A stretch of DNA of 64,000 nucleotides, taken from the NCBI GenBank assembly GCA_002427745.1, contig DIYF01000008.1:1-64000 (forward strand), given 5' to 3'. The notes beneath the pieces were generated by a model. It did no database searches and was not told where the DNA came from. It worked only from the letters and a program-made list of their open reading frames with translations. The position numbers and the translations under genes are program-made. Source of the DNA: Roseivirga sp. UBA6061. Lineage in GTDB: Bacteria > Bacteroidota > Bacteroidia > Cytophagales > Cyclobacteriaceae. This document shows, piece by piece, positions 1-8,860 of this stretch. Numbering within the stretch: position 1 is the first letter of the stretch; every line of letters starts with the position of its first letter.

Positions 1-1
1 C

Positions 2-1780
2 TTCCTTATCAACTTTGAAAATGTGCGGCTTGAATCTCCCGGTTTTGATAGTCAGGACTGGGGGGATTACGTAGCGGCCACGCTCATCCAACTGGACGAC
101 CCGGCAGCGATCGATGACATCAAAGCAGGTATGGAAAAGTACAGGGCTCTGCAGAACCCTGTGGGTGGTGACTGGGCCATTTCAGCTTTTGATTTCCATT
201 CTATACACAATCTGCATTACAGCTCCGCCAATATTATCAATGGTATCTCAAATGACACCATGTCACCCGGCCGTATTGTGCTACCGATTATAGGGCTTCT
301 GATGCTGGCGCTGGCTTGCTTCAACTACATCAATATGGCCATTGCCTCGGCTACTAAAAGGCTCAAGGAAATAGGAGTGAGAAAAGTAATCGGGGCTAAC
401 AAGGCCAGGGTGATTGTGCAATTCCTGGCAGAGAACATTTTCATGACCTTCTTTGCCTTACTACTGGGTATTATTCTGAGCGTAACAGTGCTGATGCCCT
501 GGTTTGAAGGAATATCAGGTCTGCATCTGGACCTGAGCCTGATGGACACAAAACTATGGGCCTTTCTCATCATTTTGCTGCTTTTTACGGGTATTGCCTC
601 AGGCGCTTATCCGGCTCTTTATATATCCAGATTTCAGGCGGTTAAGATATTTAAGGGGAGTACACGCTTTGGTAAGAAGAACCTCTTAACCAAGGTTTTT
701 CTGGCCTTCCAGCTGATTTTGGCTTGTATTACCATTACCGGGGCAGTCACCTTTACACAGAACACCCAATACCAATCTGAACGAAGCTGGGGATATAATC
801 AGTCTGAAACACTTTACGCTACCGTGTCCAACGGACAGGCTCATAACCAGCTGGCTGCTGCCATGTCGCAAAATCCGGATGTCGCTTCCATGGCAGGCAC
901 CACGCATCACCTGGGCAGAGGCTATAGTCAGGCCATTGTCCATTTGCCTGAGCGTGAATACGAGACTGTGGAGATGTATGTAAGCCCGGAGTACTTTGAA
1001 ACAATGGGCGTAGCTCTTGTTGACGGAAGAACCTTTGAGAAAACGCCACAAAGCGATCGAACAGCATTGGTTGTTAATGAAACCTTCGTGAAGAGACTGG
1101 GTTTTTCGAACCCAATGGATGAGGTAGTAACCATTGACAGTGCACGATATCAGATTATTGGTGTAGTGAAAGACACACATGCCTATAACTTTGGTAATCC
1201 CATCAGGCCCACGATCTACAGAGTGGCTGTGAAGGACAACTACTACTTTCTGACCATGAGAACCACTCCCGGAAAGCAGGTGGAAGTGCTGGACGAGCTT
1301 AAATCTGAATGGCTGAAGCTTTTTCCCGAAGAGCCTTTTTTGGGAGGCCTGCAGGAAGACGTATGGCCGGGTTATTTTGAGCGGGTGGATAATTATGAGA
1401 GATTCAATAAGGCCATAGCCATGGTGGCTGTACTTCTGGCAGGCCTGGGCTTATATGGGCTGGTATCACTGAATATCTCTGGAAGACTCAGGGAATTTAG
1501 CATTCGCAAGGTTCTGGGAGCCAGTCACAAGCACATAGCCCGGACTATTGGCAGACAATACTTTGTTTTTACCCTGATTGCCCTCCTGATAGGGGCACCG
1601 GTAAGCTATAAACTGGTGGAGGCAGAACTGAACCTTTTGTTCGTATATGCTTTGCCTATGAACCTGGTTGGGGTAACCGTGGCAGTCATGGTGCTCCTGG
1701 CAGTCTTTGCCTTTGTAATCAGTACCCGTGTTTTCAAAGTATCCCGATCAAACCCCGTAAATGGCCTGAGGGTGGAGTGA
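2..1780 (+). CDS. MacB/FtsX-type ABC transporter permease, 5' end outside window
   Basis: The frame is open from base 2, and the GTG at 23 is internal, so this is the C-terminal ~592 residues of a longer protein (full-length relatives at 9986 and 15194 have ~800). Visible parts are the end of a MacB-type periplasmic domain, an FtsX domain with membrane segments (about residues 80-210 counted from base 23), a second periplasmic domain ending in a WPGYFERVDNYERFNKA stretch, and a C-terminal FtsX domain carrying REFSIRKVLGAS. The protein ends SRSNPVNGLRVE, the usual end of Bacteroidota permeases of this kind. These are inner-membrane subunits thought to work with a separate ATPase in export or mechanotransmission. 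No ATPase gene is visible nearby. Substrate unknown. Confidence 0.9.
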   Translation, partial: FLINFENVRLESPGFDSQDWGDYVAATLIQLDDPAAIDDIKAGMEKYRALQNPVGGDWAISAFDFHSIHNLHYSSANIINGISNDTMSPGRIVLPIIGLLMLALACFNYINMAIASATKRLKEIGVRKVIGANKARVIVQFLAENIFMTFFALLLGIILSVTVLMPWFEGISGLHLDLSLMDTKLWAFLIILLLFTGIASGAYPALYISRFQAVKIFKGSTRFGKKNLLTKVFLAFQLILACITITGAVTFTQNTQYQSERSWGYNQSETLYATVSNGQAHNQLAAAMSQNPDVASMAGTTHHLGRGYSQAIVHLPEREYETVEMYVSPEYFETMGVALVDGRTFEKTPQSDRTALVVNETFVKRLGFSNPMDEVVTIDSARYQIIGVVKDTHAYNFGNPIRPTIYRVAVKDNYYFLTMRTTPGKQVEVLDELKSEWLKLFPEEPFLGGLQEDVWPGYFERVDNYERFNKAIAMVAVLLAGLGLYGLVSLNISGRLREFSIRKVLGASHKHIARTIGRQYFVFTLIALLIGAPVSYKLVEAELNLLFVYALPMNLVGVTVAVMVLLAVFAFVISTRVFKVSRSNPVNGLRVE

Positions 1781-1935
1781 TCTCTTTTTTGATGAGCTGA
1801 GCTGATTCCAGAAAGACGATCTGTGTTTTTTACTCTTGCATGTTAAAAATATTTGACATTGTGTAAAACATTATTTTCACAGTATCCGTAATATCATACA
1901 CAAAGTAAAAGTTATTAGACTAAACAACAGGTCTT

Positions 1936-2379
1936 ATGTCTTATCAGGAAAAACGAAGCATCCTTAATATGATCAGTACTTTGCTGATCTCCGGAATCTA
2001 TTTTTGGTACATATTCAGGGGAGACCCCACAGCAGGAATGTCCTCTGACGAACTGCTCTATTTCTGGGGTAAGTCTATTTTGATCCTTATACCGGTGACC
2101 ATTGTGGCCAAGATCATTATCGCCATCGTATTTGCTGTGGGCAATACGGTGGCCACACGTGAGAAAATACCTTCTACAGATGAGCGCGATAAGCTGATTG
2201 AACTAAAATCGCTTCGCAATTCGCGGTATATGTTTGGCCTTGGCTTTATTCTGGCCATGGTGGCTCTGTCCATGAATATGTCGGTCAATGTTATGTTCGT
2301 TGTAATCGTCCTGGCAGGAGTCGTTTCTGAGATTGTGGAAAACGCATCGCAACTGTATTTTTACCGCAAAGGAATATAA
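1936..2379 (+). CDS. Small multi-pass membrane protein, first gene of an XRE/AraC operon
   Basis: A 147-residue protein with about four hydrophobic segments (roughly residues 10-28, 45-70, 98-115 and 119-137) separated by a charged cytoplasmic loop containing [15 protein letters not shown]. The layout resembles the DUF2178-like small membrane proteins often paired with a small XRE regulator. The stop is followed after one base by the GTG of the regulator gene, so the two are almost certainly co-transcribed. Inference: the pair works as a membrane sensor or target with its transcription factor. The function is unknown. The ATG start follows an AT-rich leader. Confidence 0.8.
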   Translation: MSYQEKRSILNMISTLLISGIYFWYIFRGDPTAGMSSDELLYFWGKSILILIPVTIVAKIIIAIVFAVGNTVATREKIPSTDERDKLIELKSLRNSRYMFGLGFILAMVALSMNMSVNVMFVVIVLAGVVSEIVENASQLYFYRKGI

Positions 2380-2380
2380 G

Positions 2381-2605
2381 GTGGCCAAGCATCAGATCAG
2401 TAACAACATCAGAAAGCTCAGGTTCAATCAGGACGAAATGACCCAACAACAATTGGGTGATATGGTGGGTGTGAGTCGCCAGACTATCGTAGCCATTGAG
2501 AAAGGCAAATACTCTCCTACCCTGGAGCTGGCCTTTCGCATTGCGCATGTTTTTAACTTACCCCTTCACGAGGTTTTCTCGTATAACCCGGAAGATGATC
2601 ATTGA
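2381..2605 (+). CDS. XRE-family helix-turn-helix transcriptional regulator
   Basis: A 74-residue single-domain HTH_3 protein starting at GTG 2381, one base after the preceding stop. An in-frame TTG at 2333 is possible, but it would overlap the membrane gene by 47 bases. The helix-turn-helix is clear: [20 protein letters not shown] followed by [19 protein letters not shown], the typical YozG/PlcR-like minimal regulator. Such proteins usually autoregulate the operon that also encodes a small membrane protein. The 3' end overlaps the AraC gene by 11 bases, which suggests translational coupling. Confidence 0.85.
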   Translation: MAKHQISNNIRKLRFNQDEMTQQQLGDMVGVSRQTIVAIEKGKYSPTLELAFRIAHVFNLPLHEVFSYNPEDDH

Positions 2606-3446
2606 GCACCAGACGATTGATTTATGGGGCAGACCGCTTTTTACCTGGGTCACCCTGGAGACACCCATGGAGCAGTCGGTGCCCCTTCCCTCTGAGGCCT
2701 GTTTTGCCTATATCATGGAGGGAGATAATCATGCATTGTCTGTAAAACCTGATATCAGGGCGGAGGCCGGTCAGATTATACTCTCCCTTTGTGGTAATAC
2801 GGTGGGGCAGATGCTCTCAGAGCAGGAAAAAGGTCGCGTGAGCACAGTTGTGGTTCATTTTCATGCAGAGATATTAAAACAGGCATATCAGGATGCCCCT
2901 CCTGCTTTCTGGAAAGAACTGGAAGCACCTGTTGTTCAGTATATCGTACAAATGGCCGCTTCAGAGCTGGTAAAGAAGTATTTTGAAAGTCTTATATACC
3001 TGTTTGAATATCGCGAGGCCGTATCAGAAGAGATTTTGATCCTGAAACTGAAAGAGCTTATGGCACTCCTGATGAAAACGGATAACTCTCCGCAAATTCT
3101 GCAGATCATGAGGAGCCTGTTTACTCAGCGAACTTTTGGCTTCAAAGAGGTAGTTGACGCCCATATCTGTACCCCGGCTACAGTTGAAAATCTGGCCATG
3201 CTGACCAATCACAGCCTCTCCTCATTTAAGCGGGAGTTTAGGCGCATTTACAATGATACTCCTGCCAGTTATATCATGGACAAGCGGGCAGAAAAAGTGG
3301 CGAGCCTGCTTTCGGTATCAGATGAGAGTATCAGTAATATCGGTTACGATTGTGGCTTTACCAGTCCGGCACATTTATCCCGTGTTTTCAAGAATAAGTA
3401 CGGTGTAACTCCCTCAGAATATCGCCTGAACCTCTCAGGCAAGTAA
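2595..3446 (+). CDS. AraC-family transcriptional regulator
   Basis: A 283-residue protein. I chose ATG 2595 because the residues encoded upstream of it merely read through the XRE gene in another frame. The N-terminal ~170 residues form a cupin-like sensing region, then [18 protein letters not shown], and the C-terminal ~100 residues hold the two AraC HTH motifs ([19 protein letters not shown] and [20 protein letters not shown]) ending in [14 protein letters not shown]. It is a close paralogue, of the same length, of the regulator at 60451-61302. It probably works with the upstream membrane protein and XRE factor or controls the oxidoreductase genes downstream. The ligand is unknown. Confidence 0.88.
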   Translation: MIIEHQTIDLWGRPLFTWVTLETPMEQSVPLPSEACFAYIMEGDNHALSVKPDIRAEAGQIILSLCGNTVGQMLSEQEKGRVSTVVVHFHAEILKQAYQDAPPAFWKELEAPVVQYIVQMAASELVKKYFESLIYLFEYREAVSEEILILKLKELMALLMKTDNSPQILQIMRSLFTQRTFGFKEVVDAHICTPATVENLAMLTNHSLSSFKREFRRIYNDTPASYIMDKRAEKVASLLSVSDESISNIGYDCGFTSPAHLSRVFKNKYGVTPSEYRLNLSGK

Positions 3447-3610
3447 TCGGACTTTTCAGATAAGCCCGAATGCCGGGTACTTCCCAACTTTGTAATACAT
3501 AGTCTTACAGCAGAACCATGGTCTGAGGTCAGGACCGTGCCATCAGGCAATATGGATCGGCTGTTCTCCAGGCTGTCAAAAGTCAAATGTTACACTTGAA
3601 AAGAACAACC

Positions 3611-3829
3611 ATGCAAATACTCATTTATAAAACCAGTCTGAAAACAAAAAAAAAGGTCAGGCATATACGGCCATTATTTGATGGCCACCCCCTGGTAAAC
3701 GACTGGTCTGTCGATACAGAAGACTGCGACAATGTACTGAGAATAGAAGCACGCAAAGACCTGAGGTATACAGATATTACTTATCTGCTCAATGCTTTTG
3801 GTTATTACTGCGAACTCTTAAGAGACTGA
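3611..3829 (+). CDS. Small HMA-like (ferredoxin-fold) protein
   Basis: A 72-residue protein starting MQILIYKTSLKTKKKV. An in-frame ATG at 3587 would add eight residues. The pattern K-T-x(n)-V-x-x-I-x-P-L-F, then W-S-V-D-T-E-D-C-D-x-V-L-R-I-E and a final helix, resembles the cysteine-free heavy-metal-associated-like proteins common in Bacteroidota. The CxxC metal motif is missing, so metal binding is not supported. It ends four bases before the ATG of the quinone oxidoreductase gene, so the two probably form an operon. No function can be assigned. Confidence 0.65.
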   Translation: MQILIYKTSLKTKKKVRHIRPLFDGHPLVNDWSVDTEDCDNVLRIEARKDLRYTDITYLLNAFGYYCELLRD

Positions 3830-3833
3830 CGGT

Positions 3834-4811
3834 ATGAAGGCGATTGTATATAGAAAGTACGGGTCTCCCGATGTTTTCAGACTGGAAGAGGTACAGAAGC
3901 CTGTTCCCGGTGAGGGGCAGGTGTTGGTTCAGACTCATGCCTCCTCTCTCAATGTATTGGATTGGCATCTGATGCGTGGCAAACCACTGTTTGTAAGGCT
4001 GGTAAAGGGTTTTTTCAGGCCAAAGAGTCAGATACTGGGCGCTGACGTTTCTGGTGTGGTGGAGGCTGTGGGACCAGGAGTTCGTGAGTTTGTGCCGGGA
4101 GATGCCGTCTTTGGCGATACTACACTGACGGGTTACGGAGGCTTTGCCGAGTATATTGCTTTACCAGAGTCCAGCCTGGTGAAAAAGCCGGATAATATCA
4201 GTCATGAAGAGGCCGGAGCCATTTCCATTGCTGCTATTACCGCATGGCAGGCGCTCAAGCATCAGGCAAAGCTACAACCGGGGCAAAGGGTACTGATCAT
4301 AGGAGCATCCGGGGGTGTTGGTACCTATGCCGTTCAAATTGCCAGGGCGCTCGGGGCCAGAGTGACTGCTGTTTGCAGTACAGACAAGGTGGACCAGGCT
4401 TATGCATTGGGTGCTGATCAGGTCATCGATTATAAAACTCAGGATGTTTTCGCAAACAAGGGATACTACGATCTGGTACTTGCTGTAAATGGATATAACG
4501 CTGTGATCAAATACAAGCGAGCCCTGAGAAAAGGAGGTAGCTATGTGATTGTAGGAGGTACCGGAATACAGCTGATGGAAGCCATGTTCTTAGGCAGGCT
4601 GATTTTTGCGTTTTCCTCTAAAAAACTGGGAATATGGAATGCTGAACCGACTAAAGAAGACCTGCTGGAGCTGAGGAAACTTGTTGTTTCAGGCCAGCTT
4701 AAGACCATAATTGATCGCAAATATCCCCTGGCTGAAATGCCCGATGCCATGAAATATCTGGCAGAAGGTCACGCTCGCGCCAAGGTGGTGATCAGCATCT
4801 GTTCAGACTGA
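3834..4811 (+). CDS. NAD(P)-dependent quinone oxidoreductase / zinc-free alcohol dehydrogenase (MDR family)
   Basis: A 325-residue medium-chain dehydrogenase. The N-terminal GroES-like domain has LGADVSGVVEAVGPGVREF and GDAVFGDT. The Rossmann domain has the nucleotide-binding motif GASGGVGTYAVQIARALGA (about residues 157-175). The C-terminus reads GHARAKVVISI, the usual end of QOR-like enzymes. The zinc-ligand cysteines of classical alcohol dehydrogenases are absent, which fits the NADPH:quinone reductase branch. Known family chemistry is reduction of quinones or enones with NAD(P)H in the cytoplasm. The actual substrate cannot be read from sequence. It probably shares a transcript with the small gene just upstream. 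Confidence 0.88.
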   Translation: MKAIVYRKYGSPDVFRLEEVQKPVPGEGQVLVQTHASSLNVLDWHLMRGKPLFVRLVKGFFRPKSQILGADVSGVVEAVGPGVREFVPGDAVFGDTTLTGYGGFAEYIALPESSLVKKPDNISHEEAGAISIAAITAWQALKHQAKLQPGQRVLIIGASGGVGTYAVQIARALGARVTAVCSTDKVDQAYALGADQVIDYKTQDVFANKGYYDLVLAVNGYNAVIKYKRALRKGGSYVIVGGTGIQLMEAMFLGRLIFAFSSKKLGIWNAEPTKEDLLELRKLVVSGQLKTIIDRKYPLAEMPDAMKYLAEGHARAKVVISICSD

Positions 4812-4868
4812 TTTATAGCGCACTTCTTCACTTTTCTTTGCCTGGCCGGGGTTGGGTAGGTTCGATTG

Positions 4869-4927
4869 CGCTCCGTCATAGATGCAGAGCGTCAACAAAT
4901 CGGGCTGAATTGAGGGGCCTTGTTGAC
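4869..4927 (+). other. Structured leader upstream of the haloperoxidase-like gene
   Basis: Two inverted repeats lie in the 148-base gap: CGCTC...GAGCG at about 4869-4891, and GTCAACAA (4891-4898) with TTGTTGAC (4920-4927). They could fold into adjacent stems just ahead of the ATG at 4959. No known riboswitch was recognised. A role in translation or mRNA stability is only a guess. Confidence 0.3.
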
Positions 4928-4958
4928 GGATCATTCAAATAATCTAAAAGTGAAGAAT

Positions 4959-6356
4959 ATGAAGAAGGCGAAGATCAAGTTGTTAAGTGTGGTGGCCGTG
5001 TTGTTGGTGTTTGTACAGGCCTGTACCAATGAGCAGGAGGAGTTAGGTTTTAATGATGCCCTGGATGAAATCATAGATGATGTTTCAGTCACAGGGAATG
5101 GTATTGCTCATGAATGGACCGATCTGCTGCTGGAGCTGGAACGTTATGCGAGTGGCAGGCCGAATGCCTCGGCAAGGGCGCTGGCCTATATTTATCTGGC
5201 CTCCTATGAGACAGTCGCTCCCGGCATGGAAAATTATGGTTCTATTGACCGTGAGCTGAGAGGGCTTAGGATTGATGACGATGTACGGGCAGAAGAAGTA
5301 AACTGGCTTGTAGCGCTCAATACCTGCTTTGCAAGAGTGATAGATCACTTTTTGCTAAACCTGCCTGCCAGTTTTGACGGGGCTGTGGCGGCATTGGAAA
5401 CTGAGATTGAAGGACAGCTGACAGAAGGAATGCTTGATGGACTTATCAGTGATTCACAGGATTGGGGCAATTACGTAGCGGATCAGATCATAGCCTATAG
5501 CCAGACGGATGAAGAAGCAGAGGCTCAGATACTCGACCCCCAGCCACTGAGTTATGAACCACCTGTCGGAGATGGTTTCTGGACTTACTCAGCTGACCCG
5601 GAACGCGCGCTATATCCGTATTGGGGTGAAACGGCCAGAACCTTCGTGATTTCACCACGACAGACCACCGCGGTAGACCCGATAGAATACAGTGAAGATC
5701 CCAATAGCGCCTATTTTGCACAGATGCAGGAGGTGTATGACGCGAATAACAGTGCAAGAGATGAAGCCGGGGAGCAGCTGTGGATAGCGGAGTTTTGGAG
5801 TGATGATGTAGAAGGCCTGATGATGAGCCCTCCGGCCAGACAGTTTGCTATTGCGAATCAGCTGATTGTACAATACAACCTGAGCCTGGAAGAAACACTT
5901 GGGTTTTATCTCAAGCTAGGCTTTGCCCTGAACGATGCAGCCGTTTCTGCCTGGAAGTATAAGTATGAGTTCATGGTGATGCGCCCTAATGTGTTTATCC
6001 ATGAGTTTATCGATCCGGATTTTCAAACAAACCTCTACAGGCTGGTTGACTGGCCAAACCCGAGTTTTCCGGGATACCCATCAGGACACTCTACTTTTGC
6101 CTCTGCTGCCGGTGGTGTATTCATAGATATGTTTGGCAATGCTACCAACTTCACCGACAGGACCCATGAAGGCAGAACAGAGTTTCAGAGCAGTCCGCGA
6201 ACCTATACAAGCTTCTCAGAAATGGCAGAAGAGAACGCATTTTCAAGGGTACCACTGGGTGTGCATATCAGTATGGATTGTGCGGAAGGGCTGAGACTGG
6301 GTTATGAGATTTCAGATGCGGTGAACAGGCTAAACCTGAGCTCCAGGAACCAATAG
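4959..6356 (+). CDS. Exported vanadium-dependent haloperoxidase-like / PAP2-superfamily lipoprotein
   Basis: A 465-residue protein starting at ATG 4959. A TTG further upstream at 4920 lies in a probable leader. The N-terminus MKKAKIKLLSVVAVLLVFVQAC is a lipoprotein signal peptide with the lipid-modified cysteine near residue 22. The vanadate/phosphate-binding signature of the superfamily is complete: K-x6-RP (KYEFMVMRP), PSGH (PGYPSGHSTFAS) and SR-x5-H-x3-D (SRVPLGVHISMD). In this family the fold supports either halide oxidation with vanadate or phosphomonoester hydrolysis; sequence alone does not decide. The protein probably sits in the outer or inner membrane facing the periplasm or outside. 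A strong intrinsic terminator follows. Confidence 0.88.
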   Translation: MKKAKIKLLSVVAVLLVFVQACTNEQEELGFNDALDEIIDDVSVTGNGIAHEWTDLLLELERYASGRPNASARALAYIYLASYETVAPGMENYGSIDRELRGLRIDDDVRAEEVNWLVALNTCFARVIDHFLLNLPASFDGAVAALETEIEGQLTEGMLDGLISDSQDWGNYVADQIIAYSQTDEEAEAQILDPQPLSYEPPVGDGFWTYSADPERALYPYWGETARTFVISPRQTTAVDPIEYSEDPNSAYFAQMQEVYDANNSARDEAGEQLWIAEFWSDDVEGLMMSPPARQFAIANQLIVQYNLSLEETLGFYLKLGFALNDAAVSAWKYKYEFMVMRPNVFIHEFIDPDFQTNLYRLVDWPNPSFPGYPSGHSTFASAAGGVFIDMFGNATNFTDRTHEGRTEFQSSPRTYTSFSEMAEENAFSRVPLGVHISMDCAEGLRLGYEISDAVNRLNLSSRNQ

Positions 6357-6384
6357 AGATCAAAAAGGACGATTTTTATCAATC

Positions 6385-6421
6385 AGAGTCAGCTTCCTAT
6401 TAGAAGCTGACTCTGGTTTTT
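6385..6421 (+). terminator. Intrinsic terminator after the haloperoxidase-like gene
   Basis: A perfect 12-bp stem, AGAGTCAGCTTC / GAAGCTGACTCT, with a six-base loop (CTATTA) is followed by GGTTTTTGGTTTT. It lies 28 bases after the stop codon at 6356. Confidence 0.85.
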
Positions 6422-6505
6422 GGTTTTGACTAGCCGCACCTAAGAGACAAATGAACTTTACATTTTTAAGCATTGTGCACATCTGAAGAGCGGAAATTAT
6501 AGATA

Positions 6506-7435
6506 TCATATTATCCAGCGATCCTCGATGATCTGATGGGTGATAGCAGCACCTACTGTACTGCCATCTGCTACGGACCTGGCTACTCCACCGAAGCCTA
6601 CACGTGAATCTCCGATAATGAAGAGGCCTTTTACTGTCGATTCCAGGTTTTCATCTACCTCATATGATGGACGACCAAAGTGCCCTTCAATCGTTGGTAT
6701 ATTCAGCTTCTCCGCAAAATCAACACTTTCAGTGGTTTTGGTATCAGGAAGGAAACCTCCTTCTCTCGCTATGGTGGTACCATCTTTAAGAACTACTTCA
6801 TGAAGCATACCATCGTGATGGATGAGTTGTTGTATTTCCTGTTCTATTAACTCAATGCGATTAAGCTTCAGACTTTCAACCAAAGCTTCGTCTTGTACTT
6901 TTTCTCCATGTGTAAACACGATTACGTCCTTTGACCAATGGCCTATTACTTTGGCAAAGTGAGGAGCCGCACTGGCAGGACCGAAGACAGCCAGTTTTTT
7001 GTCAGCCCTCTCAAATCCATCACAAAAGGGGCAGGGGTAGGTGGATTTACCATAAGTCTCAGCAAGGCCTGGAATGCCCAGCTGCTCAATATGGTCCTTT
7101 TGGCCGGCAGCAAGGACAACGCGCTTACTTTGATAAGAACCAGATGGTGTACTAACGAGAAAACCGTTATCACTTGTATCTAATCCTATCGCACCTTCCC
7201 TGAGATAAGTGACTGCCTGATATTTTAGGAGCTGTTCTTTGGCAATGTTGAGTATTTCTCCCGGATGTACCCCGTCACGCGTAAGAAAGCCGTGAGAATG
7301 GGTAGTGACCATATTTCTGGCCGATTCGGTATTGAGCACCAGTGTTTTAATTCGGCTTCTGCCCAGTACAAGAGCCGCACTCATACCAGCCGGGCCACCG
7401 CCAATGATGATTACTTCATAATCTGTATTTGTCAT
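6506..7435 (-). CDS. Thioredoxin-reductase-like NAD(P)/FAD-dependent oxidoreductase
   Basis: A 309-residue two-domain flavoprotein. ATG 7435 is chosen because the FAD motif EVIIIGGGPAGMSAALVLG begins six residues later; reading further upstream adds an unlikely cysteine-rich extension that covers a palindrome. A redox-active CPFC pair (YPCPFCDGFE, about residue 140) sits in the NADPH domain as in thioredoxin reductases, and the C-terminal FAD motif is GLFIIGDSRV. The NAD(P) loop reads FGPASAA instead of GxGxxA, so cofactor preference may differ from classical TrxB. Possible roles are disulfide reduction or oxidation of a small molecule (GliT-like relatives). It is transcribed divergently from the GloVer gene, across a conspicuous palindrome. 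Confidence 0.85.
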   Translation of the reverse strand: MTNTDYEVIIIGGGPAGMSAALVLGRSRIKTLVLNTESARNMVTTHSHGFLTRDGVHPGEILNIAKEQLLKYQAVTYLREGAIGLDTSDNGFLVSTPSGSYQSKRVVLAAGQKDHIEQLGIPGLAETYGKSTYPCPFCDGFERADKKLAVFGPASAAPHFAKVIGHWSKDVIVFTHGEKVQDEALVESLKLNRIELIEQEIQQLIHHDGMLHEVVLKDGTTIAREGGFLPDTKTTESVDFAEKLNIPTIEGHFGRPSYEVDENLESTVKGLFIIGDSRVGFGGVARSVADGSTVGAAITHQIIEDRWII

Positions 7436-7483
7436 TTCAAATGAGTCTTTGTTGAGACACAAAGGTGGGACGGGGATCTTTCT

Positions 7484-7502
7484 AATGCAACATTGTTGCA
7501 TT
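7484..7502. promoter_or_regulatory. Palindromic operator-like site in a divergent promoter region
   Basis: A perfect inverted repeat AATGCAAC-ATT-GTTGCATT lies between the divergent flavoprotein gene (start 7435) and the GloVer gene (start 7595). Size and symmetry fit a dimeric transcription factor. No regulator gene adjoins it. Confidence 0.5.
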
Positions 7503-7594
7503 TAATAAATGCCTTCTTTAATGTTTTTAATACGAACCTTTTCGTACATCAGTCGTATAGCTCCTTATACATAATCACATTAGGTAGAGATACA

Positions 7595-8728
7595 ATGCTT
7601 TCAACCTTCAAAAGATTCAGCTTTCTCCTGCTCATTCTCGTCTCTTTACAAGCCAATGCACAGAATAGTAAGCTCTGGGGAGTTACCTCTGTAGATGGAA
7701 AACATGGCTACGGCACCATTTTTTACCTGAATCCTGACGGTTCCGGTTTTACGAAAGTCCATGATTTCCACAGCGAGCATGGCTACCCTTTTGCCAGCCT
7801 CACTTATAGCAAAGACAAACTCTGGGGTATGACGATGGGCCGTACAGGTACTCCTACTTCCAGGGCCCAATCTGGTCATGGTGCAATTTTTATTCTGGAA
7901 ACCGATGGCTCAGGCTTTAAAAATGTACATGCCTTTAATGGCCCTGATGGTAGTATGCCCCTGGGTGAACTGATAGCTCACGGAAATCGCCTGTGGGGAA
8001 TGACTAATCAGGGAGGGAGACACAATCAGGGAGTTATCTTTTCTATAAAACCTGACGGAACCGGCTTTCGAAAGGAGTATGATTTTGACAAAACCTCTGG
8101 CGCTATGCCCAGGAACAGTCTTTTACCCTACAAGGGAAAATTCTGGGGTACTACTTCTCGTGGAGGAGCTAATGGCATGGGTGTTATTTTTAGTCTGAAT
8201 CTTGACGGAACCGGCTATCGCAAGGTCTATGATTTCGAAAGAACGAACGGAGGGGAACCCGAAAGCGGCCTGACACTCTATAAAGATAAACTCTGGGGTA
8301 TGACCGCCCGTGGAGGCAGCCACAATGAAGGGTCTGTATTCTCCATTGACACTGATGAATCTGTATTAACAAAACATCATGATTTCGTATATCCTACCCT
8401 GGGAGACCTGGTTGTCAGCAATGGCAAATTATGGGGTATGATGTCGCTTCGTGGTGATCATAATGCCGGGGTGATTTTTACAATGGATGATAGTGGCTAT
8501 AAAGCGGTCCATCACTTTGAGAAAACCAATGGTCGTTTTCCTGAAGGGAATTTGATGGAAAGCAATGAGCGGCTCTGGGGCATGACCCGGTTTGGTGGGG
8601 TCAATGATACCGGAGTACTTTTCTCCATCAGCAAAGAAGGCACGGACTTTCGTAAGATTCTGGACTTCGATACCTCTACAGGAGGAACGCCCTACGGCAC
8701 TTTGATTGAGGTGCCTGCTTCTCATTAA
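7595..8728 (+). CDS. Secreted GloVer-repeat (TIGR03803-type) protein
   Basis: A 377-residue protein starting at ATG 7595, with signal peptide FLLLILVSLQANAQ. The mature protein is made of about seven tandem ~45-residue units, each with LWGMT or a variant (LWGVT, FWGTT, LWGMM), a glycine-rich turn such as RGGxHNxG, a VIFSI strand, DGTGF, and a DF motif (YDF, HDF, LDF). This is the GloVer repeat pattern (G-V-x-F) and probably forms a beta-propeller. There is no C-terminal T9SS sorting domain; the protein ends ASH. The molecular role of this family is not established, so only export and the repeat fold can be claimed. Confidence 0.82.
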   Translation: MLSTFKRFSFLLLILVSLQANAQNSKLWGVTSVDGKHGYGTIFYLNPDGSGFTKVHDFHSEHGYPFASLTYSKDKLWGMTMGRTGTPTSRAQSGHGAIFILETDGSGFKNVHAFNGPDGSMPLGELIAHGNRLWGMTNQGGRHNQGVIFSIKPDGTGFRKEYDFDKTSGAMPRNSLLPYKGKFWGTTSRGGANGMGVIFSLNLDGTGYRKVYDFERTNGGEPESGLTLYKDKLWGMTARGGSHNEGSVFSIDTDESVLTKHHDFVYPTLGDLVVSNGKLWGMMSLRGDHNAGVIFTMDDSGYKAVHHFEKTNGRFPEGNLMESNERLWGMTRFGGVNDTGVLFSISKEGTDFRKILDFDTSTGGTPYGTLIEVPASH

Positions 8729-8860
8729 AACTTAAACTTTCCGGACCGTTGTGACGGTTGGTTGAATCATGTCAAAATTGGTCATAATTGCCTTAAACCT
8801 GCCAGTCTTCTTGCCGTTAGGAAATTACGGAAGATCCTGATAAATCAGCATCAATAAGAC

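Noticed and set aside
3587..3610. ATG 3587 as start of the HMA-like protein
   Set aside because: The extra residues MLHLKRTT are unlike the family start MQILIYKT; not excluded.
8742..8756. CCGT-TGTG-ACGG hairpin after the GloVer gene as a terminator
   Set aside because: The stem is only 4 bp and no T-run follows.
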